Of a stretch of 13,003 bases of DNA, positions 7,311-13,003 are shown in pieces. Under the pieces are notes generated by a model, which saw nothing but the letters and a program-made list of their open reading frames with translations, was not told the origin of the DNA and searched no databases. The position numbers and the translations under genes were made by a program. Origin of the DNA: an uncultured Gemmatimonadota bacterium (GTDB taxonomy: Bacteria > Gemmatimonadota > Gemmatimonadetes > Gemmatimonadales > Gemmatimonadaceae); the NCBI GenBank assembly GCA_946887155.1, contig CAMPKM010000042.1:1-13003 (forward strand), given 5' to 3'. Positions within the stretch are counted from its first letter, which is position 1; each line of letters begins with the position of its first letter.

Positions 7311-7333
7311 AAATTGGGGTCTGACCCCGATTT
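7311..7333. terminator. Palindromic bidirectional terminator between mtgA and the ubiB-like gene
   Basis: Directly after the mtgA stop, AAATTGGGGT and ACCCCGATTT form a 10-bp stem (one G-T wobble) around a 3-nt loop CTG. The A-rich and T-rich ends make it usable from both strands, as expected for convergent genes 22 bp apart. Its last base is the first base of the UbiB stop codon complement. Sequences of the form GGGGTCTGACCCC recur in many bacterial genomes, so this may also be a copy of a dispersed palindrome. Confidence 0.75.
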
Positions 7334-8793
7334 CAGTCGCCGGCGAGCAGCGTGGGCGGCAGGCGCTTCTGCTCCGCCAAAGGGGGCGGTTCGCTTCCGA
7401 ACAAGCCGAGCTTTCTGGCAAAGTCCCGGCTGGCCTTCACGGCTGCACCCGCCGCGTGGCCTAACGCGGCACCCACCACCGTCGCCATGTCCAGCGGCGG
7501 CAGCTCGCCTTGCCCGAGCGAGACCAGGATCTCGCGACGCATGCGCAATGCGATCGGACTGGCAAAGGTGATCGCGTTGAAGTTGTCGTCGTACCGCACG
7601 CCCAGCCCCTCGATCAACGCGGCGGTGCGCGCAAAGTAGACCATCTCGCTGGGAAGCCGCACCGGCCAGTCGTAGAGCGCCGCCATGACCTCATTGGTGA
7701 CGAGCTCCACCCGGTCACGCATCGCCATCTCGACATACGCGAGTTGCAGCAGCCGGTCCGCGAGGCCGCGCACGTGCTCCGGATCCGCCGACGGGTCGAT
7801 CATGCCGAGCGACTCGAAACCGGCAACGACGCCGGCCGCGTCCCGGCGGATGGCGGCGAAGATCGTCGTCACCAGGTGCCAGCGCAGCTCGCGCGTCACC
7901 GGGACCACCATGCCGAAATCGAGCACGACCACCCGGCCGTCGGGCGTCACGAACACGTTCCCCGGATGCGGATCGGCGTGGAAAAAGCCGTCGACCAGCA
8001 TCATCCGCAGGTAGATCTCCATTACCGTGCTCACGATGCCCCGCGGATCCTGTGCCCGGTCTCCCGGCCGGCTCGTCAGGCGGTCGACGCGCGTCCCCTC
8101 GACATACTCCAGTACCAGGACGCGCGGTCGCACCAGTTCCGGAATCACCCTCGGGATCAGCACACGCGGGTTGCCGGTGAAGTTTTCCCGGATCCGCTGC
8201 GCGTTCGCCGCTTCGTGGACGAAGTCCATCTCTTCCGGGACCCGGTCCGCGAACTCCTCGATCGCCGTGCGGATGTTCCGGAGGTGCGGGTTCGGGACGC
8301 GCCGCTCGAGCCAGCGCAGAAAGGGACGCGCCAGTTCCATGTCTTGCCGGACGATCTCCTCGACCCCGGGCCGCAGGACCTTGATCACCACTTCCTCGCC
8401 GCGATACTTCGCGCGATGCACCTGCCCTAACGATGCCGCCGCCAGCGGCTCGGTCTCGAACCGCTCGAAAACCTCACGCACCGGCCGGCCATAGGCCCGT
8501 TCGATTTCGTGCTCGATGATTGGCGTGGGGACCGGCGGCACCTGGTCCGTCAGCGTGGAAATCGCGCTGACGTACGGCTCCGGGATCAGGTCCGAGCGAG
8601 ACGAGAACACCTGGGCCAGCTTGACGAAGCTCGGGCCGAGCGCCGCAATCGAGGAGATCACCCGCTCAGCGCGCTCCTGGTGGAACGCCGGCGAACGAAC
8701 CATGGGCGCGCCCATGACCAGCCATCGCTTCCGGTCTCGCCGAAACGACACCGCCAGCGGCAGCAGGTGGCGAAGGATGATCAGCGCGCGCAT
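7333..8793 (-). CDS. UbiB/ABC1 (AarF) family protein-kinase-like ATPase
   Basis: 486 residues from ATG 8793, with an in-frame stop four codons upstream. Family motifs in order: the KxGQ motif as GPSFVKLAQVFSSRSDLIP (Lys58, Ala60, Gln61), the Ala-rich nucleotide loop AAASLGQVHRA (118-128), VVIK with Lys138, the ExD motif PEEMDFVHEAANAQR (Glu188, Asp190), the catalytic loop GFFHADPHPGNVF (His272, Asp274, Asn279) and DFG at 292-294. Members such as UbiB and COQ8 are membrane-associated ATPases that assist ubiquinone or other isoprenoid lipid synthesis rather than classical kinases. The position normally Gly in KxGQ is Ala. The C-terminus has at most one short hydrophobic stretch (about 438-452) rather than two clear helices. 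The start is 20 nt after the stop of the four-helix membrane protein, so the two form an operon. Confidence 0.93.
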   Translation of the reverse strand: MRALIILRHLLPLAVSFRRDRKRWLVMGAPMVRSPAFHQERAERVISSIAALGPSFVKLAQVFSSRSDLIPEPYVSAISTLTDQVPPVPTPIIEHEIERAYGRPVREVFERFETEPLAAASLGQVHRAKYRGEEVVIKVLRPGVEEIVRQDMELARPFLRWLERRVPNPHLRNIRTAIEEFADRVPEEMDFVHEAANAQRIRENFTGNPRVLIPRVIPELVRPRVLVLEYVEGTRVDRLTSRPGDRAQDPRGIVSTVMEIYLRMMLVDGFFHADPHPGNVFVTPDGRVVVLDFGMVVPVTRELRWHLVTTIFAAIRRDAAGVVAGFESLGMIDPSADPEHVRGLADRLLQLAYVEMAMRDRVELVTNEVMAALYDWPVRLPSEMVYFARTAALIEGLGVRYDDNFNAITFASPIALRMRREILVSLGQGELPPLDMATVVGAALGHAAGAAVKASRDFARKLGLFGSEPPPLAEQKRLPPTLLAGD

Positions 8794-8813
8794 CGGAGCG
8801 TGCTACCCTTCGA

Positions 8814-9263
8814 CTAGAAGCTCGGTACCAGCGGCCGCGCCCAGGGAATGAACCCGGCAATGGCAGCCAACGACAACCCGAACCAGATCGATGCCCGCTG
8901 GAACTTTTCGGCGCTGCTGCCGGCGCGCTTCACCTTGACGGCCCCGATGTGGGCGACCGCGATCGCGATCACCATGATCACCGGGTGCTCGACCAGGAAA
9001 TAGCGGATCGGAGCGTCGCGCATGGCCGATCCCATGTCGCCGAATGCGGTGCGGGTCAGCGGACTGAAAAACAGGTACAGAGACAGTCCGATCAGGAACT
9101 GGAAGTCGAGCATGCCGGTAAAGGCGCGCGTCGCCTTGTCCTCGGTGGCGGTCCACTGGCGGTTGCGGAGCCATCCGCGCCACGCCAGGATGACGATCCA
9201 GAGGCCGGCGAGGAGAACCAGCCACCGGACAATGTTGTGCAGGCCAAGGACGTAGGGATACAT
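8814..9263 (-). CDS. Small four-helix integral membrane protein, unknown function
   Basis: 149 residues with four predicted membrane helices at about 11-28, 48-67, 88-108 and 124-140. Histidines sit at or near helix ends: His9 in GLHNIVRW, His93 in FLVEHPVIM and His105 in VAHIGAVKVKR, followed by a basic cytosolic loop. The last helix ends with the short motif GFIPWARPLVP. The arrangement recalls small cytochrome-b-like proteins in which helix-borne His pairs hold haem, but I cannot name the family and no haem motif is proven. The gene lies immediately upstream of the UbiB-like gene (20-nt gap), so a link to quinone or lipid metabolism is possible but only inferred. Start ATG 9263 has no Shine-Dalgarno; the promoter should lie in 9264-9389, which is shared with the divergent M28 gene. 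Confidence 0.8.
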   Translation of the reverse strand: MYPYVLGLHNIVRWLVLLAGLWIVILAWRGWLRNRQWTATEDKATRAFTGMLDFQFLIGLSLYLFFSPLTRTAFGDMGSAMRDAPIRYFLVEHPVIMVIAIAVAHIGAVKVKRAGSSAEKFQRASIWFGLSLAAIAGFIPWARPLVPSF

Positions 9264-9341
9264 AGGGAGATGGTTGCGGAAGCCTCGGGAGCCCGGCTGA
9301 AATCTACGTGCCAGCGACCCCCAGGCATTGCTTCAAGCCTT

Positions 9342-9368
9342 CACGACCTCACGACCTCACGACCTCAC
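9342..9368. repeat. 8-bp tandem repeat CACGACCT, 3.4 copies
   Basis: Three exact head-to-tail copies of CACGACCT (9342-9365) plus CAC. It lies in the 126-bp region between the divergent membrane-protein and M28 peptidase genes, 22 bp before the M28 start. Such a tract can change copy number by slippage and so alter promoter spacing, but no promoter elements are recognisable around it. Confidence 0.8.
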
Positions 9369-9389
9369 CAGTAACGGGTCCAAACCGCC

Positions 9390-11069
9390 ATGAGAAAGAC
9401 GCTGATTACCTGCACCGCCCTCCTGGCCGCCTGCGCCACCGAGACAGTCGATCGCACGTCGCTGGAGCCCGCCCTCGGCAGCTTCAACGCCGATAGCATG
9501 ATGGATCACATCCGCACGCTCTCCTCGGATGCTTTCGAGGGTCGTGCCCCGGGTACGGCTGGCGAGGACAGCACCGTGGCCTATCTCGAGGCCCAGTTCA
9601 AGGCGTTAGGTCTCGCACCCGGAAACCCCGATGGGACCTATATCCAGAATGTGGAGCTCATTGGCTACACCGCGACGTCGACGGCATCGGTCAGGATCGG
9701 AGACAAGTCGATCGCGATGAAGCCACTCGAGGATTTCGTGGCTGTCGCCCGGCATGACACGACCGAGGTCAACGTCCCGAATTCCGACATCGTGTTTGTC
9801 GGTTACGGGGTGGTCGCGCCCGAGTACGACTGGGACGACTATCGTGGCGTCGACGTGCGCGGCAAGACGGTCCTGATCATGGTCGGCGATCCCCCCATCC
9901 CGGACCCTAACGACTCCACGCAGCTCGACTCGGCGGTCTTTCGCGGCAAGGCCATGACGTACTACGGCCGCTGGACCTACAAGTACGAACAGGCGAGCGA
10001 AAAAGGCGCTGCCGCCGCGATCATCATTCACAAGACCGGTCCAGCCGGCTATCCGTGGGAAGTGGTGAGTGGAAGCTGGGGACAGGAGAACCTGGATATC
10101 CCGGGCAGCGGAGCCGTCGCCCGCGTCCCCGTCGAGGGATGGGTCACTGAGGACAAGGCGCGCGAGATGTTCCTTGCGTCCGGACGTGACTATGACGCCA
10201 TCAGCCGGGCTGCGGCGTCGCGCACGTTTACCGCCCTGCCACTGTTCGGCACCGCGAGCTGGCGCGTGCGCAATGCCGTCCGGCGCATACAGTCGCGCAA
10301 CGTGGTCGCGAAGCTCGAAGGCTCCGATCCCTCCCTCAAGGACGAATACGTCGTGTATTCCGCGCACTGGGATCACTTCGGCAAGAACACTTCGCTGGAG
10401 GGCGACCAGATCCTGAACGGCGCGCTCGACAACGCGTCAGGCACGGCGCAAATGCTTGAAATCGCCAGGGCGTTCACGAAGCTCGAGACGCCGCCAAAGC
10501 GTTCGATGCTCTTCCTCGCCGTCACAGCGGAGGAAGCCGGCCTCCTTGGCGCCAAGTACTACGCGCAGCATCCCCTGTATCCGCTCAACCGCACGCTGGC
10601 GAACATCAACATCGATGGCGTCAACCAGTGGGGACGGACATCCGACATCGTCGTCGTTGGACTCGGCAATTCCACGCTCGATGCGGTCCTCGACTCCGTC
10701 GTGACCGCCAGCAATCGCACGATTGTGGCCGACCCGGAATCGGAGAAAGGGTTCTTTTATCGCTCCGATCACTTCGAGTTCGCCAAGGAAGGCGTTCCCG
10801 CGCTGTACGCGGATGCCGGCGTGAACTACGTGGGCAAACCCGACGGCTATGGGCTGCAGAAGCGCCACGAGTACACGACGAACGACTATCACAAGCCAAG
10901 CGACGAGATCAAACCGGACTGGGACTTGTCAGGAGCGCTTGAAGACGGTCAGATGCTGTTCGAAGTTGGCTATCGCGTCGCCCAATCGCCGGTGTGGCCG
11001 AAATGGAACCCGGGAACGGAATTCAAGGCCAAACGCGAAGCCATGCTGACGAATGAAAAAGGGAAGTAA
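9390..11069 (+). CDS. M28-family zinc metallopeptidase lipoprotein with PA domain
   Basis: 559 residues. The N-terminus [15 protein letters not shown] is a lipoprotein signal with lipobox LLAA-C (Cys15), so the enzyme is probably tethered in the periplasm or outer membrane. Residues 36-90 ([39 protein letters not shown]) are the usual M28 lead-in. Residues about 130-255 form an inserted PA domain ([33 protein letters not shown]). The two-zinc site follows: His326 in YSAHWDHFG, bridging Asp347 in [11 protein letters not shown], catalytic Glu381 and ligand Glu382 in [12 protein letters not shown], Asp409 in NINIDG and His501 in NDYHKPSDE. These residues mark an aminopeptidase or carboxypeptidase of peptides taken from outside. 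It converges on the DNA glycosylase gene, 35 bp away. No Shine-Dalgarno is evident at the chosen ATG. It contains two CCTAACG/CGTTAGG heptamers. Confidence 0.94.
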   Translation: MRKTLITCTALLAACATETVDRTSLEPALGSFNADSMMDHIRTLSSDAFEGRAPGTAGEDSTVAYLEAQFKALGLAPGNPDGTYIQNVELIGYTATSTASVRIGDKSIAMKPLEDFVAVARHDTTEVNVPNSDIVFVGYGVVAPEYDWDDYRGVDVRGKTVLIMVGDPPIPDPNDSTQLDSAVFRGKAMTYYGRWTYKYEQASEKGAAAAIIIHKTGPAGYPWEVVSGSWGQENLDIPGSGAVARVPVEGWVTEDKAREMFLASGRDYDAISRAAASRTFTALPLFGTASWRVRNAVRRIQSRNVVAKLEGSDPSLKDEYVVYSAHWDHFGKNTSLEGDQILNGALDNASGTAQMLEIARAFTKLETPPKRSMLFLAVTAEEAGLLGAKYYAQHPLYPLNRTLANINIDGVNQWGRTSDIVVVGLGNSTLDAVLDSVVTASNRTIVADPESEKGFFYRSDHFEFAKEGVPALYADAGVNYVGKPDGYGLQKRHEYTTNDYHKPSDEIKPDWDLSGALEDGQMLFEVGYRVAQSPVWPKWNPGTEFKAKREAMLTNEKGK

Positions 11070-11104
11070 CACGAGCGCTGAAATCCGGACTCTGGAACCT
11101 GCAC

Positions 11105-11983
11105 TCACTGTTCATCCAGTGACCTGGGCCAATCCTGCTTGAGCAGTCGCGACATCGCGCGATCCGCAAGCAGCCGGCCGCCGGTCTGGCAGCGCGCACA
11201 ATAGTTGGTCTCATTGTCGGCGTACCGGATGCGTTGCACCGGTGCGCCGCAGACGGGACAGGGTTGCCCGAAGCGGCCGTGAACGGCCATCGCCTCGCGG
11301 AAGGCCGTCACCTTCTCGGGAAATGCGCCGCCGAGTTCCGCGCGCAGCTCGTCGATCCATTGCTTCATCACATCGAGCACTGCCTGGTGCAGCGTGCCGA
11401 TCTGATCGTCCGTGATCTTCGACGTCAGGAGCAGTGGTGACAGTCGCGCACGGTGCAGGATTTCATCGGAATAGGCGTTGCCAATGCCGCTGAACAGGCG
11501 CGGGTCGGTCAACGACCGCTTGACGGTGTGATTTTCGGCGCGCAACCGGTCACTGAATTCGCTCACGGTCGACGTCATCACCTCCAGACCGCCGCGATCG
11601 AATTCCGTGAGCCCTGATTCCCCCTCCACCAGGTGAATCGAAGCGCGCCGCTTTTTTCCGGCCTCGGTGAGGAAAAGGACGCCCGTCGGAAACTCGAATC
11701 GCGCCAGCGGTGCCGGTCGCACCGCTTCATCGGCGGCCCGCCAGCGAAGTCGGCCGGCGATCATCAGGTGGATCACGAGAAACAGGTCGTCGCCGAACTC
11801 GAACACGATGCGCTTTCCCATCCGCCGAAGCCCGCGCACGCGTTCACCCACGATCCGGCTCAACGGGGGCGTGACGCTCCGAAGCACGAACGGATTCAGG
11901 ACCTTTGCGTCGTTGAGTGGCTGCCCGACGACGCGAGGCTCCAGTGCTTCGATATAGACCGTAATGTCCGGGAGTTCCGGCAT
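11105..11983 (-). CDS. Fpg/Nei (MutM-like) family DNA glycosylase/AP lyase
   Basis: 292 residues. The mature N-terminus PELPDITVYIEAL supplies the catalytic Pro2 and Glu3 of the family; a conserved Lys follows at 57 (RRMGKRIVFEF). HLMIAGRLRW takes the place of the HLGMSGRL strand. The helix-two-turn-helix contains FSGIGNAYSDEILHRARLSPL with Asn169. The C-terminal zinc finger is intact: CPVCG (Cys242, Cys245) and CARCQTGGR (Cys262, Cys265) with DNA-binding Arg270. Family enzymes remove oxidised bases such as 8-oxoguanine or formamidopyrimidines and nick the abasic site. The PELPDI form and several substitutions place it in a side branch rather than classical MutM, so substrate preference is open. 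The ATG at 11983 has no Shine-Dalgarno. A weak 6-bp hairpin (TCACTG/CAGTGA, 11105-11122) spans its stop codon. Confidence 0.9.
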   Translation of the reverse strand: MPELPDITVYIEALEPRVVGQPLNDAKVLNPFVLRSVTPPLSRIVGERVRGLRRMGKRIVFEFGDDLFLVIHLMIAGRLRWRAADEAVRPAPLARFEFPTGVLFLTEAGKKRRASIHLVEGESGLTEFDRGGLEVMTSTVSEFSDRLRAENHTVKRSLTDPRLFSGIGNAYSDEILHRARLSPLLLTSKITDDQIGTLHQAVLDVMKQWIDELRAELGGAFPEKVTAFREAMAVHGRFGQPCPVCGAPVQRIRYADNETNYCARCQTGGRLLADRAMSRLLKQDWPRSLDEQ

Positions 11984-12009
11984 GAGGAGCGAGTGTTCTT
12001 GACTTCTGA

Positions 12010-12090
12010 TTTACGCGGTACGTCAACAGACGGGAGAAACGAGTTTACGCGAATGAACTGCAATTAGCGCGGATGAGCTTTCCGCGTAAT
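12010..12090. repeat. Degenerate ACGCGGAT-type short repeats
   Basis: On the plus strand the phrases TTTACGCGGT, GTTTACGCGAATGAA, ATTAGCGCGGATGAGC and TTTCCGCG follow each other at irregular spacing. They resemble decayed copies of a unit like TTAACGCGGATGA, also recognisable beside the palindrome at 1331-1485. No copy is exact, so this is a pattern judgement by eye. Confidence 0.4.
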
Positions 12091-12273
12091 GAATGCCCCG
12101 ACAACATCCCTATTTCGAAGAAATGTGCGTCCTGCCCACCACGCGGCCTGGAACGTCCCCTCGCCAGGTTCCATCCGCGCCGTTTTCGCGAGATCCGCGT
12201 TCAGGTGTTGTGTCAGAGCGAACTCCGACCCGCCGATTCGCCCTGTCACGCACGTGACCGAAAATCGCGACAT
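12064..12273 (-). CDS. Possible small protein of 69 residues, unknown
   Basis: The case for a gene is mainly the start: on the minus strand GGAGGG (12285-12280) stands six bases before ATG (12273-12271), the best Shine-Dalgarno spacing in the window apart from the BsuPI lipoprotein. The product, beginning MSRFSVTCVTGRIGGSEFAL and containing ARMEPGEGTFQAAWWAGRTF, has a mixed, protein-like composition with no signal peptide or membrane helix. It ends at TAA inside the degenerate repeat region, so its last residues (KAHPR) may be repeat-derived. I recognise no family. It would be transcribed towards the DNA glycosylase gene, in the same direction. It could be a chance frame; codon third positions are only moderately GC-rich. 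Confidence 0.35.
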   Translation of the reverse strand: MSRFSVTCVTGRIGGSEFALTQHLNADLAKTARMEPGEGTFQAAWWAGRTFLRNRDVVGAFITRKAHPR

Positions 12274-12279
12274 CACTTA

Positions 12280-12285
12280 CCCTCC
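12280..12285 (-). promoter_or_regulatory. Shine-Dalgarno of the possible small gene
   Basis: Minus strand reads GGAGGG, then TAAGTG, then ATG. Six-base spacing is optimal. If the small frame is not real, this is a chance purine run in the gap upstream of hrpB. Confidence 0.35.
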
Positions 12286-12301
12286 GCATCAGTCCTGACT
12301 G

Positions 12302-13003
12302 ATTCCGAACATTCGCCTCCCCATCGAAGACGCACTGGCCGACATTCGCGCCGCGCTTTCCAGCGCCGGCACGGCCGTCGTGCACGCACCGCCCGGCGCC
12401 GGCAAGACTACCGGCGTCCCGCCGGCACTGCTCGACCAGCCGTGGTTAGGCACGCAGCGCATCGTAATGCTCGAACCCCGGCGGCTGGCCGCGCGCGCCG
12501 CCGCGGCTCGCATCGCCTTCCTCCGCAACGAAACCGTCGGCCAGACCGCGGGTTACCGCACGCGGCTCGACACGCGGGTCAGCGCGCGCACACGCATCGA
12601 GGTCGTCACCGAAGGCGTGCTGACGCGAATGCTGCAGTCCGACCCCACCCTCGACGGGTACGGACTCGTGATTTTCGACGAGTTCCATGAGCGAAGCCTG
12701 CCCGCGGACACGGGTCTGGCGCTGACCCTCCATACCCGGCGGCTCGTCCGTCCCGACCTGCGCATTCTCGTCATGTCGGCGACCCTCGACGGCACGGCCG
12801 TCGCCCGCTTGCTCGGTAACGCTCCGGTCGTCACATCGCTGGGCCGCCAGTACGAAGTGGAAACCAGATACCGGCCGCCGGCCAACGGATCGCGCCGACC
12901 GGGCGTCGACGCGACGTTCGTTGCGCGTGCCGTTCACGCTGCCTTACGCGCGGACGAAGGCGACATCCTTGTATTCCTGCCGGGCGCAGGCGAAATCAGC
13001 GCC
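12302..13003 (+). CDS. hrpB: ATP-dependent helicase HrpB, N-terminal part
   Basis: 234 residues are visible before the window ends; HrpB is usually over 800. Motifs: Walker A HAPPGAGKTTGVPPALL, motif Ia LEPRRLAARAAAARIA, motif Ib VVTEGVLTRMLQSDP, the Walker B box as VIFDEFHERSLPADTGLAL and motif III VMSATLDG. DEFHERSL instead of DEAH, plus DILVFLPGAGEI at the end, are characteristic of HrpB, a DEAH-box-related RNA/DNA helicase of unclear cellular role. The start is problematic: a TGA at 12296-12298 is followed in frame by CTG, ATT, CCG, AAC, ATT, CGC, CTC, CCC, ATC, and the conserved LPIEDAL begins at once. ATT 12302 (or CTG 12299) would be a non-standard start; the first GTG (12380) lies just before Walker A and would remove the conserved N-terminus. 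Confidence 0.9.
   Translation, partial: MPNIRLPIEDALADIRAALSSAGTAVVHAPPGAGKTTGVPPALLDQPWLGTQRIVMLEPRRLAARAAAARIAFLRNETVGQTAGYRTRLDTRVSARTRIEVVTEGVLTRMLQSDPTLDGYGLVIFDEFHERSLPADTGLALTLHTRRLVRPDLRILVMSATLDGTAVARLLGNAPVVTSLGRQYEVETRYRPPANGSRRPGVDATFVARAVHAALRADEGDILVFLPGAGEISA

Larger units (their letters stand above)
11984..12301. other. 318-bp gap between the DNA glycosylase and hrpB
   Basis: The gap separates two divergent genes and should contain both promoters, but no convincing -35/-10 pair is visible. Its left third (about 12010-12090) holds degenerate short repeats, including TTTACGCGGT, TTTACGCGAATGAA, ATTAGCGCGGATGAG and TTTCCGCG, similar in wording to the flanks of the palindromic element at 1331-1485. 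Its right two thirds contain a possible small minus-strand gene (12064-12273). Base composition is lower in GC than the flanking genes. Confidence 0.5.

Noticed and set aside
6549..7421. 290-codon minus-strand frame across mtgA
   Set aside because: It overlaps mtgA completely, crosses the terminator and shows no recognisable domain; mtgA motifs on the plus strand are unambiguous.
7510..8430. Long plus-strand open frame opposite the UbiB-like gene
   Set aside because: It is rich in His, Arg and Asp from reversed codons, while the opposite strand holds every UbiB motif.
11105..11122. TCACTG/CAGTGA hairpin as a terminator between the M28 and glycosylase genes
   Set aside because: Six base pairs, no T-run and overlap with the glycosylase stop codon make it too weak to annotate.
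12089..12298. Upstream frame in phase with hrpB, ended by TGA just before it
   Set aside because: Considered as an hrpB extension by readthrough; the text has no relation to HrpB N-termini and the conserved part starts right after the TGA.
12073..12690. 205-codon plus-strand frame overlapping the start of hrpB
   Set aside because: It is in a different frame from the HrpB motifs, is Arg-rich, and ends inside hrpB; also not a plausible source of the missing hrpB start without a frameshift.
1..13003. CRISPR array, defence island, prophage or biosynthetic cluster
   Set aside because: No regular direct repeats with spacers, no nuclease/toxin/methylase pairs, no integrase or transposase and no synthase genes are visible; the content is housekeeping-like.

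Overview
The window is about 13 kb of GC-rich DNA (roughly 65% by eye), densely packed with ordinary bacterial chromosomal genes. Two predicted lipoproteins with lipoboxes, a signal-peptide NamZ-type muramidase, a stand-alone MtgA-like glycosyltransferase and an HrpB helicase suggest a diderm bacterium. The paralogue mix and the recurrent heptamer CCTAACG are compatible with Gemmatimonadota or a related phylum, but this is only a guess. I see no rRNA, tRNA, transposase, phage gene, CRISPR array or recognisable defence system.

Left part (1-6544), all minus strand. From the promoter-proximal end these are: a secreted DUF1343/NamZ exo-muramidase (6544-5288); a one-helix PAS protein with a decayed histidine-kinase dimerisation region (5171-4263); an M3 oligopeptidase (4140-2446) followed 6 nt later by a nitrilase (2439-1486); then, after a strong inverted-repeat element, a DinB-fold protein (1289-768), a BsuPI-like lipoprotein (714-268) and the start of a membrane protein that runs off the window (227-1).

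Middle part (6627-9263). mtgA reads rightward, divergent from namZ across 82 bp, so two peptidoglycan enzymes, one building glycan strands and one degrading or recycling fragments, share an intergenic region. mtgA converges on a UbiB/ABC1 kinase gene with a compact palindromic terminator between them. The kinase gene lies 20 bp downstream of a four-helix membrane protein gene in the same direction.

Right part (9390-13003). A lipoprotein M28 metallopeptidase with a PA domain (plus) converges on an Fpg/Nei DNA glycosylase (minus). A 318-bp gap follows, holding degenerate short repeats and a possible 69-residue minus-strand gene with an ideal Shine-Dalgarno. The window ends in the 5' part of hrpB, which has no canonical start codon in frame.

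The most unusual items are not a new multi-gene system but smaller signals: the 20-bp perfect inverted repeat with decayed GCGGAT-type flanks, related short repeats near 12010-12090, enrichment of CCTAACG with TTA-GG codon context, the histidine-less kinase remnant behind a PAS domain, an Ala in place of Gly in the UbiB KxGQ motif, and the hrpB start.
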